From Planctomycetota bacterium (GTDB taxonomy: Bacteria > Planctomycetota > Planctomycetia > Planctomycetales > Planctomycetaceae): a DNA stretch of 5,049 nt. Numbering within the stretch: position 1 is the first letter of the stretch; every line of letters starts with the position of its first letter. The stretch covers positions 1-5,049 of the forward strand of contig JAJRTM010000084.1 in NCBI GenBank assembly GCA_024278285.1, in the 5' to 3' direction. Below the pieces are notes generated by a model. The model was not told the DNA's origin. It did not search any database and saw only the letters and a program-made list of their open reading frames with translations. Both the position numbers and the translations under genes were made by a program. Shown piece after piece: positions 1 to 5,049 of this stretch.

Positions 1-560
1 TTCGACCGATCAAACGAGGCAAAGCTCGTAACAAAACCGAGTTTGGTGCGAAGTTATCGTTGAGCGTTGTCAGCGGTTTTTCATTTCTGGATCGGCTCAG
101 TTGGGACAACTATAACGAGTCACTCGATTTGATTGACCAGATTGAAAGTTATCGCCGCCGGTTTGGACACTATCCTGAATCTGCCCACGCGGATCAAATT
201 TATCGCACTCGCAAAAATCGAAAGTATTGTAAAGAGCGAGGCATCCGTTTAAGTGGACCTCCCTTGGGCAGGCCGCCGCAAAATGTTTCGGCGGATGATA
301 AAAAACAAGCCGCGATGGATGAAGGCGTTCGCAATCAGGTGGAAGGAAAGTTTGGCGAAGGAAAGAGGCGGTTCAGTTTGAATCTGGTGATGACAAAACT
401 GGCAGAGACTTCCTGCACGCAAATTTCACTCACATTTTTGGTGATGAATTTAGAAGAAGCGCTGCGGCGTTTCTGCCTGCGATCAATTATCCGCCGCTGC
501 CTCACCGCACCAGCCTGTCACCACCAGCAAGCGACTGCGTTGATGAGCCTGGCCTGTTAA
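1..560 (+). CDS. IS5-type DDE transposase, C-terminal part (5' end outside window)
   Basis: The reading frame is open from base 3 with no need for a start inside the window (it begins RPIKRGKARNKTEFGAKLS), so the TTG at 60 is not the real start and the gene begins to the left. It encodes the catalytic C-terminal half of a transposase that cuts and joins IS ends. Counting from codon 60, the family block HADQIYRTRKNRKYCKERG carries the second acidic residue (D45, bases 192-194). It is followed by SGPPLGRP and by the IS5-type R-(3)-E-(6)-K signature: R91, E95 (bases 342-344) and K102 in the stretch VEGKFGEGKRRF. The usual Tyr three residues before that Arg is Glu here. The segment TFLVMNLEEALRR is typical of the end of the conserved domain. 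After it the frame ends in a poorly family-like tail at 560, while another frame stays open to 643, so a late frameshift is possible. Family assignment is by recognition; the exact IS group is not certain. Confidence 0.8.
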   Translation, partial: RPIKRGKARNKTEFGAKLSLSVVSGFSFLDRLSWDNYNESLDLIDQIESYRRRFGHYPESAHADQIYRTRKNRKYCKERGIRLSGPPLGRPPQNVSADDKKQAAMDEGVRNQVEGKFGEGKRRFSLNLVMTKLAETSCTQISLTFLVMNLEEALRRFCLRSIIRRCLTAPACHHQQATALMSLAC

Positions 561-598
561 TATTCTCAGCCCAAATAAATAAATCCAAGCCCCATGAT

Positions 599-625
599 TT
601 TTTCGAAAAATATAAAACGTTTTAT
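599..625. repeat. Two adjacent perfect AT-rich palindromes
   Basis: TTTTTCGAAAAA (599-610) and ATAAAACGTTTTAT (612-625) are perfect 12-bp and 14-bp palindromes one base apart. They lie between the transposase gene and the probable IS end, in the convergent space before the minus-strand acyltransferase. They could be subterminal transposase sites or weak stems in the transcript. Their low GC content argues against an efficient intrinsic terminator. The symmetry is seen directly; any role is inference. Confidence 0.45.
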
Positions 626-646
626 TCGTCCAGCTTCAGATAACTT

Positions 647-662
647 TATCAGCAAGCCCTAA
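647..662 (+). repeat. Candidate right terminal inverted repeat of the IS
   Basis: The sequence TTATCAGCAAGCCCTA and the base after it read, on the other strand, as an end beginning TTAGGGCTTGCTGA. This resembles the ends of many IS5/IS1182-type elements. It lies 4 bases beyond the stop (641-643) of the frame that could be the original transposase tail. The left repeat is not in the window, so pairing cannot be tested. Confidence 0.5.
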
Positions 663-696
663 CTTAAAGCGAATAACGCGACTTCGGAAATAATAA

Positions 697-711
697 ATCA
701 ACAAGCCCTTA
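697..711 (+). repeat. Second IS-end-like sequence, direct repeat of 648-662
   Basis: ATCAACAAGCCCTTA repeats ATCAGCAAGCCCTAA about 49 bp downstream, in the same orientation, with one substitution and a T/A difference near the end. It may be a remnant end of an earlier copy of the same IS. Its last three bases, read on the minus strand, are the TAA stop of the membrane acyltransferase, so an old insertion may have set the C-terminus of that protein. Confidence 0.4.
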
Positions 712-1815
712 CTGGCCCGGCTCGCCTAATGAATGAGTTGTTTGCAATTCGGCAGGCAGCATCGGCAGCGCAGCGGCTTCTGCTTGAATGTAGTGACTTT
801 TTTTCGAGAGGAACGGTTTTTCAATTAAATGCCACGATGCCAGCCCGGCTGCAATCGTGAGTGTGATTGCAATGCAAGCCCCAACGAGCGGCATCGCTGT
901 AAGAATTCCCATCGCGATCAGCGTTTGCAGAATCGGAAAGTGATAAATGTAGATGCCATAAGAAAGATCACCTAACCGTCCCCAGTTCCCCAGATAGCAA
1001 AAATAACCACCAATAATAATCACCATCATAGCCAACGGCACCACTCGCAAAATAAGCGGCATGTTTTCTTTACCGACCAGATACGCAGCCAAGAACATCA
1101 ACAGGCAAACTGGCAGAATTCGTGTCGCATAAGTTTCCAACTGCTCCCGATACATATAAAGCAGCGAACCGGTCGTGAAGAAAGCAAACGGAATGAAGTA
1201 CCCGATATGAATCAGATATAATTCGCTCGATGCTCCCCAGGCGGTGTGCAGAATCAGTAAATCTGCACATTGAACCGCGATAAGAACTGATACCCAGGAA
1301 AGTAAATTGCCGCAGCGTTTACAGCAAAATATCCAGATCGGAATCAGCAGATAAAACAGAACTTCGCTGCGGATCGACCACAAAGAACCATTTATCGCAA
1401 AAGTGGCAGGATTGTTTTCAAAAACACCGGGCAAACTTGGCTGATACATATTCAAAAAAGCGAGATTCCAAAACAGATACTTCCATGTTTCTACAGAAGT
1501 AACATACGCCAGAATCTGATAGCGAGTCAGCAACGCGCCCAGCAACACGGAAAGCAGAATCACCGAAATGTAAGCGGGCAGTATTCGACGAACTCGTTTT
1601 TTGTAAAACGAACGCAGACTGCTTGAACGGACGTAACTTAATGTGACAAGAAATCCACTAATCGTAAAAAAGCAGTAAACGCAAGATTCTGAATCGATGC
1701 TCATCCGCAGTCCCAAGAACGCATTGTGAAGCGTTAAATCATACAAATGTCCCAGCACAACACCGATCGCGAGCATTAAGCGTATGAAATCGAAATTGTT
1801 TTGTATTGATTTCAT
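709..1815 (-). CDS. Integral-membrane acyltransferase, OafA/NodX family (Acyl_transf_3)
   Basis: A predicted 368-residue polytopic inner-membrane enzyme that moves an acyl group, usually acetyl, onto a sugar of an exported glycan or a lipid-linked precursor. Family motifs appear in order: NNFDFIRLMLAIGVVLGH with the catalytic-type His23, FFTISGFLVTLSY (49-61), the basic loop KKRVRRILPAY (72-82), NGSLWSIRSEVLFYLLIP (142-159), GDLSYGIYIYHFPI (282-295) and the closing SWHLIEKPF (327-335). About ten hydrophobic segments fit the usual topology and length. I start at the ATG at 1815 because family members normally have only a few residues before NFDFIRL. An ATG at 1830 and a TTG at 1860 are also in frame, but the longer forms translate the REP-like repeat. 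There is no glycan cluster nearby to name the substrate. The C-terminal 30 residues after EKPFLSKK are not conserved in type, and the stop lies in an IS-end-like sequence. Confidence 0.92.
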   Translation of the reverse strand: MKSIQNNFDFIRLMLAIGVVLGHLYDLTLHNAFLGLRMSIDSESCVYCFFTISGFLVTLSYVRSSSLRSFYKKRVRRILPAYISVILLSVLLGALLTRYQILAYVTSVETWKYLFWNLAFLNMYQPSLPGVFENNPATFAINGSLWSIRSEVLFYLLIPIWIFCCKRCGNLLSWVSVLIAVQCADLLILHTAWGASSELYLIHIGYFIPFAFFTTGSLLYMYREQLETYATRILPVCLLMFLAAYLVGKENMPLILRVVPLAMMVIIIGGYFCYLGNWGRLGDLSYGIYIYHFPILQTLIAMGILTAMPLVGACIAITLTIAAGLASWHLIEKPFLSKKSHYIQAEAAALPMLPAELQTTHSLGEPGQ

Positions 1816-1837
1816 CCCGGTCTTAATCATCCCCCCT

Positions 1838-1904
1838 GCAGGGTCCGCTGTGCGGACCAAAAACGTGTGGCAATCTCCATTTCGGTACGCACAGCGTACC
1901 CTAC
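1838..1904. repeat. REPIN-like doublet of inverted REP hairpins
   Basis: The left unit is GCAG plus a perfect hairpin GGTCCGC-TGT-GCGGACC (1842-1858). The right unit, on the minus strand, is GTAG (1904-1901) plus a perfect hairpin GGTACGC-TGT-GCGTACC (1900-1884). The two units are inverted copies separated by 25 bp (1859-1883), with the tetranucleotides outermost. Their stems differ by one base pair (C-G against A-T) that changed on both arms, so pairing is kept. This matches the known layout of REP/REPIN elements recognised by TnpA_REP (RAYT) transposases. It sits between the GNAT gene and the membrane acyltransferase and touches the start region of the latter. On the transcript it would fold as two short hairpins or one long one and could weaken read-through. 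No RAYT gene is in the window. Confidence 0.75.
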
Positions 1905-2017
1905 AACTTTAGGTTGCAATCAATCAGACAAGCTGCAAATTGAGCCAGAGGATAAATACAATGTGGGAGATTTCAGTCTTGAAATCGGAATAACCGGAAC
2001 AATCGAACGACTTTGGA

Positions 2018-2431
2018 TTATTGAATCCGTTGATCTCGCTCCAACCACCAGCAACGGGGGTTGTGCATGTAACCGATCTGTTCGTAGTAATCATTCGTAT
2101 TCGGAGCAGCGACGAGAATCAGTTTGCATTTTGGCCCCAATTGCTGCTGCGTGATCTCCTGCAACTTCTTACCGATTCCCTGCTTCTGGTATTCTTCATC
2201 AACAGCTAAATCAGAAAGGTAACAGGCAAAATGAAAGTCGGTCATACTGCGGGCAATGCCGACCAGTTTTTCTGCCTCCCAGGCGGAAACAACCAAATTG
2301 CTATTGTTGAGCATCCCGGCAATACATTCACGATCATCAACCGGTCTGCGATTACCAAGCGTGGTCGCACGTAATAAATCAATGAACTGATCTGTCGTGA
2401 CAGCAACGTTGATTTTGTATTCGACGGGCAT
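2018..2431 (-). CDS. GNAT family N-acetyltransferase
   Basis: A 137-residue cytoplasmic single-domain protein of normal GNAT length, expected to transfer an acetyl group from acetyl-CoA to an amine; the substrate cannot be read from the sequence. Beta-4 and motif A are clear: CYLSDLAVDEEYQKQGIGKKL (70-90), with the pyrophosphate-binding Q82-x-x-G85-x-G87. LILVAAP (104-110) is beta-5, and NDYYEQIGY (113-121) gives the conserved Tyr region that often supplies the general acid. The ATG at 2431 lies 6 bp after the stop of the enoyl-CoA hydratase gene, with only a purine-rich GAAAAA between, so translation probably depends on coupling to the upstream gene. It is the last gene of the three-gene unit. 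The C-terminal NPRCWWLERDQ is typical of small GNATs acting on free metabolites or proteins, but I do not name a target. Confidence 0.9.
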   Translation of the reverse strand: MPVEYKINVAVTTDQFIDLLRATTLGNRRPVDDRECIAGMLNNSNLVVSAWEAEKLVGIARSMTDFHFACYLSDLAVDEEYQKQGIGKKLQEITQQQLGPKCKLILVAAPNTNDYYEQIGYMHNPRCWWLERDQRIQ

Positions 2432-2437
2432 TTTTTC

Positions 2438-3229
2438 TCAGGACCAGACCGGTTTTGATTTATCAAGAAATGCCTGGGCCCCCGTTTGTAATTCTCCGGT
2501 TTGCAGGATCGTCAGAAAAGCATTCAGTTCGTCGCTGAGACCCATTTCAAGTTGACTGATTGTCCGTTCTGTTTTTTGGATCAACCGTTTCGCTTCCCGC
2601 TGGGCGGTTGGACCGCGAGAGAGGATTGTTTCGATCCAGCGAGTGAGAAAATCTTGCCATTCATCTTGATCGCACAGTTCATGCACAATGCCCAACTTTC
2701 TTGCCTGTTTGGCGGAAAGTAATTCTCCGGTAAGGATAAGACGGGTCGCGACCGCAGAGCCGAACATCAATGTGGAACGGATCGTGCCGCCCCAGCAGGG
2801 GAGTATACCGAGAGTAGTTTCAGGCAGGCCGATTTTTACATTCTTGATCGCAAATCGATAATCACAAGCCAGTGATAATTCAAAACCGCCCCCTGCACAA
2901 GCCCCGTTGATTGCAGCAATTGTAATGGCGGGCAGATTGGAAATTCGCGTCATCATTTCCTGACCACCTCGAATTAACTCTCTTGCTCGCTGTTCATCCA
3001 AGTCCAGAAATTCATGAATATCCGCCCCCGCAATAAACGTTCGCCCGGTTCCTTGAAACAGAACGATGCGAAGATGCGAAAGACTTTCCAGATCATCCAG
3101 CACCGAGTTCAAAGCCGTCCGAGTTTCCGCACCAAGAATCTGAATTCCTCGCTCACCGGAAAAAGTAACCCGGGCCACTTCGCCCTCAACATCAAGATAA
3201 ACCTGCGTCGCAGGCGATGATTTTTTCAT
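2438..3229 (-). CDS. Enoyl-CoA hydratase/isomerase family protein (crotonase fold)
   Basis: A 263-residue protein of normal crotonase length, expected to bind an acyl-CoA and probably hydrate a trans-2-enoyl-CoA in the cytoplasm. The oxyanion-hole segments are TFIAGADI (64-71) and GACAGGGFELSLACD (109-123). Both glutamates that activate water in the mitochondrial hydratase are present, E117 in GGGFEL and E137 in GLPETTLG, 20 residues apart as in the model enzyme. GILPCWGGTIR (141-151) and the LTGELLSAKQARKLGIVHE block (166-184) complete the family pattern. The catalytic set supports hydratase over a bare isomerase, but related crotonases with other reactions cannot be excluded. Its ATG overlaps the stop of the ABC ATPase gene (ATGA, 4 bp), which indicates translational coupling. 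A GGGAG Shine-Dalgarno lies 6 nt upstream inside the ATPase gene. No other beta-oxidation gene is nearby. Confidence 0.92.
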   Translation of the reverse strand: MKKSSPATQVYLDVEGEVARVTFSGERGIQILGAETRTALNSVLDDLESLSHLRIVLFQGTGRTFIAGADIHEFLDLDEQRARELIRGGQEMMTRISNLPAITIAAINGACAGGGFELSLACDYRFAIKNVKIGLPETTLGILPCWGGTIRSTLMFGSAVATRLILTGELLSAKQARKLGIVHELCDQDEWQDFLTRWIETILSRGPTAQREAKRLIQKTERTISQLEMGLSDELNAFLTILQTGELQTGAQAFLDKSKPVWS

Positions 3230-3918
3230 TGGGAGCTCCCTTTTTCCTCTATTGAATCAATAAACAGACCGTCCTGAATGCGGTGGACGATATCTTTGGG
3301 ATGAATGTGTCGTTCGTCGTGGGTGACGATGATGATGGTTGCGTTTTGTTCCTGCCCGAGTTCGCGGAGCAGGTCGAAGATCATGCGCCCTGAAACGCTG
3401 TCGAGTTCGCCTGTTGGTTCGTCTGCGAGAATCAGTTGCGGTTTTTTTAGCAGCGCCCGGGCAATCGCGACACGTTGTTGTTCGCCGCCGGAAAGGTGAT
3501 TCGGCTTGTGATCGACTCGGTCTTTCAAACCGACCCGTTCCAATAGCTGCATCGCTGTTTGTGTGAGTTTCTGATCGACCCCCTGCGGCAAAAATGGAAC
3601 GAGTACGTTATCGAGTGCAGAGAGGTTCGACATCAAATTGAAATTCTGGAAGATAAAGCCGACATCGTTTTTTCGATAAGCGTTCCGTTTCGCTTCGTCC
3701 CAGGAATCGATGGCAGAACCATCGATGAGAATTTTCCCCGAGGTTGGTTGATCGAGAACTCCCAGCAGATAAAGCAGCGTACTCTTGCCGCTGCCCGAGG
3801 GGCCAAGAATAAAATTGAAAGACCCGGCTCTGAATTCACAGGAAATTCCCCGCAGAACTTCCAGTTCGGTATCGCCCCGCTGATATTTTTTGTGAAGATT
3901 TTGAATCTGAATTCGCAT
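3226..3918 (-). CDS. ABC transporter ATP-binding protein, LolD/MacB type
   Basis: A 230-residue ATPase subunit that would sit on the cytoplasmic face of a membrane permease and drive it by ATP hydrolysis. Numbering from a GTG one codon upstream (3921), the motifs are Walker [10 protein letters not shown] (40-48), Q-loop FQNFNL with Q92, signature LSGGEQQR (143-150), Walker [10 protein letters not shown] (163-171) with E168, D-loop ELDS and H-loop His201 in VTHDERH. The [15 protein letters not shown] opening (here [12 protein letters not shown]), the [13 protein letters not shown] stretch and the EPTGELDS block are typical of the MacB/LolD/FtsE-like group, which export lipoproteins, peptides or macrolides, or move lipids. 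I choose the ATG at 3918; the GTG at 3921 is adjacent and adds one residue. No strong ribosome site is visible. It is the first gene of the unit with the hydratase and GNAT genes, and the permease expected for this group is not on either side in the window. Confidence 0.94.
   Translation of the reverse strand: MRIQIQNLHKKYQRGDTELEVLRGISCEFRAGSFNFILGPSGSGKSTLLYLLGVLDQPTSGKILIDGSAIDSWDEAKRNAYRKNDVGFIFQNFNLMSNLSALDNVLVPFLPQGVDQKLTQTAMQLLERVGLKDRVDHKPNHLSGGEQQRVAIARALLKKPQLILADEPTGELDSVSGRMIFDLLRELGQEQNATIIIVTHDERHIHPKDIVHRIQDGLFIDSIEEKGSSQ
3231..3240 (-). promoter_or_regulatory. Shine-Dalgarno of the enoyl-CoA hydratase gene inside a 10-bp palindrome
   Basis: On the minus strand AAAAAGGGAGCTCCCA precedes the ATG. 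GGGAG (3240-3236) is a good ribosome binding site 6 nt from the start and supports the choice of 3229. The palindrome GGGAGCTCCC spans the site; as a local hairpin it would have almost no loop, so any masking would need pairing with another strand or copy. It lies within the last codons of the ABC ATPase. Confidence 0.6.
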
Positions 3919-3986
3919 CACTCAAGTTTAACGCGACAGCAGAGTGATGGGAAGAAAGGGAATGAGATCGTCACCCAATCCAGTCT

Positions 3987-4016
3987 CTTATAAGGTTGAA
4001 CTTAAAAAACTGGTAA
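3987..4016 (-). promoter_or_regulatory. Candidate sigma-70-like promoter for the ABC-hydratase-GNAT unit
   Basis: On the minus strand TTACCA (4016-4011) and TATAAG (3992-3987) are separated by 18 bp, matching the sigma-70 consensus at 4 of 6 and 5 of 6 positions. Transcription would begin near 3980, leaving a leader of about 60 nt before the ATG at 3918. Promoter prediction by eye is weak in this type of genome, so this is a suggestion only. Confidence 0.3.
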
Positions 4017-4278
4017 CATCAGGAAACTGAAAGAGTTACGAATTTACGTCCGGGATGTGAATTTTCAAGAAATCTGTATCGAAACAGGGATTTCACTTTC
4101 CTGCGGTCGTCTTCGCTTCGTATAATCTACCAATCGTCAATTCCTCTTATTTTCTCTTTGAGGTTCGTTTCGAAAACTCCTTTCATTTATACCCCTTCTT
4201 TCATTTCTGAATGTTTTTATCACAGTGTGCGTTGATTGTACATTTGAGCGGAAGTATCTCTGATCTTTACCGCTGGGG

Positions 4279-4304
4279 TTGTAAATCGTTACAATTTCTG
4301 TAAC
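4279..4304. promoter_or_regulatory. Three alternating half-sites forming two overlapping dyads
   Basis: TTGTAA-ATCG-TTACAA (4279-4294) and GTTACA-ATTTC-TGTAAC (4288-4304) are both perfect 6-bp dyads and share the middle half-site. The TGTAA/TTACA cores are centred at 4282, 4291 and 4301, close to one helical turn apart. That layout suits a dimeric regulator binding as adjacent or alternative dimers. It lies about 190 bp upstream of the plus-strand gene and 360 bp upstream of the ABC gene. The symmetry is seen directly; operator function is inferred. Confidence 0.4.
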
Positions 4305-4327
4305 CCTTGCATTCGGTATTGTTTAAG

Positions 4328-4377
4328 ATAAATTAGCATGGATAGGGTGCAGGTTTCACTTTCGGATGCTAATCTAT
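4328..4377. repeat. 12-bp inverted repeat with one mismatch
   Basis: ATAAATTAGCAT (4328-4339) pairs with ATGCTAATCTAT (4366-4377) at 11 of 12 positions across a 26-bp gap. The inner 8 bp, ATTAGCAT/ATGCTAAT, are exact. It may be a pair of protein-binding sites or a transcript hairpin if transcription of the plus-strand gene begins upstream. It ends where the candidate -35 of that gene begins. Confidence 0.4.
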
Positions 4378-4405
4378 TGGAATTACTCTGCATACTTCTC
4401 ATACT
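4377..4405 (+). promoter_or_regulatory. Candidate promoter for the plus-strand exported-protein gene
   Basis: TTGGAA (4377-4382) and CATACT (4400-4405) have a 17-bp spacer and match the sigma-70 consensus at 4 of 6 positions each. Transcription would begin near 4412, giving a leader of about 80 nt to the ATG at 4492. The evidence is modest; the perfect TATAAT at 4121-4126 lacks a matching -35 and is farther away. Confidence 0.25.
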
Positions 4406-4491
4406 AAAACTGGTTACGGAAACAGGTTTGTTCAACCGTTCGAGCTTAGTTACATCATCCTGATTTCACCCACTCGATATTGTTAGGCATC

Positions 4492-5049
4492 ATGAGTTCG
4501 ATACTTTGTAATTCTTTACGAGCCTGTTCTCGGCAAATAGGGTTCTCCCAGCAAACGGTCTCCTCTCAGCAAATAGGGTCCGCACACCGGGGAAACTTGT
4601 TCTGTTTGTCTTTCCATTTGCTGATTGCCTGGGTTGCCCTGTTTGTGATCGATCATTCTGTATCGACTGCCCAGGATAAACCGAAAGCAGAACCTGAATG
4701 CAAAGATTTGATCAACCCTGATGATTTAATCATACTCAGGACCTCTGCTCAGAAATTCAGAAAGGCGATGAACAAAGGCAATCTTTCTCAGGCCGATATC
4801 AATGTCATCAAAGAATTTGCGAGAGTTCAGGTTTTGCAAATGAGCCTGGAGGAAAAAAGGAAGTCTCTTCCTGATATTCGCAAAACAGTCAAGCAGAATT
4901 TTCTACGTCCTTCTCAAGCAGCGACTGAATTACTGCTTGCAGAGATTACCAAGCAATGCAAGAAATTGCTCAACTGCCCGTTACCAGTGCGACTAAATGC
5001 CGTTTTACTGATTGGGGAACTGAACCAGACGCAGGCAAATTTAGCCAAA
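4492..5049 (+). CDS. Probable exported protein of unknown function, N-terminal 186 residues (runs off right edge)
   Basis: The frame is open from the ATG at 4492 to the window end, with an in-frame stop at 4447 upstream, so this start or a later one must be used. Residues 42-52 (LLIAWVALFVI) form a hydrophobic core, and VSTA-QD around 60/61 is a plausible signal peptidase site, so the mature protein would be exported. The roughly 40 residues before the core are unusually long for a signal peptide and come from repeated DNA. TTG codons at 4597 and 4606, the first closely preceded by GGGGA, are alternative starts that would give a normal signal peptide. After a charged, helical region with KFRKAMNKGNLSQ (88-100), the segment LPVRLNAVLLIGELN (164-178) resembles a HEAT-type helical repeat. 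I do not recognise a specific family, and the rest of the gene is needed. No strong ribosome site precedes 4492. Confidence 0.7.
   Translation, partial: MSSILCNSLRACSRQIGFSQQTVSSQQIGSAHRGNLFCLSFHLLIAWVALFVIDHSVSTAQDKPKAEPECKDLINPDDLIILRTSAQKFRKAMNKGNLSQADINVIKEFARVQVLQMSLEEKRKSLPDIRKTVKQNFLRPSQAATELLLAEITKQCKKLLNCPLPVRLNAVLLIGELNQTQANLAK
4533..4586 (+). repeat. Three imperfect 18-bp tandem repeats in the start of the exported-protein gene
   Basis: The units begin at 4533, 4551 and 4569, each starting GCAAA; the first and third share GCAAATAGGGT. In frame they code for the hexapeptides QIGFSQ, QTVSSQ and QIGSAH (residues 15-32, approximately in phase). The third unit runs into GGTCCGCACACCGG (4577-4590), which matches 13 of 14 bases of the REP core found at 1842-1858 read on the minus strand. 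This suggests that the extension before the signal peptide was built from repeat DNA. Confidence 0.55.

Larger units (their letters stand above)
1..662 (+). mobile_element. Right-hand part of an IS5-like insertion sequence
   Basis: This segment holds the 3' part of a DDE transposase gene followed by a short AT-rich tail and a candidate terminal inverted repeat ending near 662. The left end, its matching inverted repeat and the target-site duplication lie outside the window, so the boundaries and completeness cannot be verified here. The assignment rests on the transposase and on the TCAGCAAGCCCTAA-type end, which resembles ends I associate with this kind of element. The element lies tail-to-tail with the minus-strand acyltransferase gene. 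Confidence 0.65.
3919..4491. other. Divergent intergenic region, 573 bp, no gene seen
   Basis: This stretch separates the minus-strand ABC operon from the plus-strand exported-protein gene. Open frames here are short or are extensions antisense to the ABC gene, and none looks like a protein. I see no tRNA or other RNA gene. It holds candidate promoters facing both ways, a cluster of symmetric TGTAA/TTACA half-sites, a 12-bp inverted repeat, two copies of TTTCACTTTC (4091-4100 and 4354-4363) and two copies of CTTTCATTT (4180-4188 and 4198-4206) 18 bp apart. The length and density of symmetric sequence suggest a control region, though no regulator is encoded beside it. Confidence 0.6.

Noticed and set aside
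599..625. Intrinsic terminator between the convergent transposase and acyltransferase genes
   Set aside because: The stems are AT-only except for the central CG and have practically no loop, so they would be weak; no GC-rich stem followed by a T run was found in 561-708.
1867..2154. Plus-strand open frame of 95 codons overlapping the GNAT gene
   Set aside because: It runs antisense to the C-terminal part of a clear GNAT gene and through the REP-like repeat, and its sequence has no domain character. The 62-codon frame at 2021-2209 is likewise antisense.
2242..2466. Minus-strand 74-codon frame bridging the GNAT and hydratase genes
   Set aside because: It lies out of frame inside the GNAT gene and the end of the hydratase gene, both of which have complete family motifs.
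3559..3993. Plus-strand open frame of 144 codons antisense to the ABC ATPase
   Set aside because: It mirrors a strongly conserved ATPase coding region and shows no protein features; it is a frame shadow, as are 3305-3499, 3339-3566 and the minus-strand frame at 3633-3839.
4121..4126. Perfect TATAAT on the plus strand as a promoter
   Set aside because: No acceptable -35 lies 16-18 bp upstream, and it is about 370 bp from the plus-strand start. Such a hexamer is expected by chance in this AT-rich stretch.
4533..4586. CRISPR-like array
   Set aside because: The 18-bp units are contiguous, imperfect and in frame with a coding sequence, with no spacers and no cas genes.

Overview
The window looks like a bacterial chromosome segment of middling GC content. 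Protein style (a weakly conserved secreted protein with a late hydrophobic segment, a planctomycete-like IS transposase, a lone crotonase) and poorly conserved promoters make me think of a planctomycete. This is an impression from the sequence, not a proof; no rRNA or tRNA is present to settle it.

Layout. Bases 1-662 are the right-hand end of an insertion sequence. They hold the C-terminal part of an IS5-type DDE transposase, whose 5' part lies outside the window, and a probable terminal inverted repeat at 647-662. A second, similar end sequence at 697-711 contains the stop codon of the next gene. From 709 to 3918 all genes are on the minus strand. In order of transcription they are a LolD/MacB-type ABC ATPase (3918-3226), an enoyl-CoA hydratase/isomerase family protein (3229-2438, overlapping the ATPase by 4 bp), a GNAT N-acetyltransferase (2431-2018, 6 bp gap), and, after 187-202 bp, an integral-membrane acyltransferase of the OafA/NodX family (1815-709). 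The first three are almost certainly one transcription unit.

The gap before the membrane acyltransferase contains the most distinctive element here, a 67-bp pair of inverted REP-like hairpins (1838-1904). Both stems are perfect 7-bp stems, they differ by a compensated base pair, and GTAG-like tetranucleotides sit at the two outer ends. This is the architecture of a REPIN (a doublet of REP elements mobilised by TnpA_REP/RAYT transposases elsewhere).

Bases 3919-4491 form a 573-bp divergent intergenic region with candidate promoters in both directions, a cluster of three alternating TGTAA/TTACA half-sites about one helical turn apart, and a 12-bp inverted repeat with one mismatch. To its right a plus-strand gene for a probably exported protein starts at 4492 and runs off the window. 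Its N-terminal extension is coded by three imperfect 18-bp tandem repeats followed by a 14-mer that matches the REP core at 13 positions.

I found no complete, clearly new multi-gene system. The items worth following are the REPIN-like element, the ABC ATPase without a permease beside it, and the symmetric sites in the divergent promoter region.
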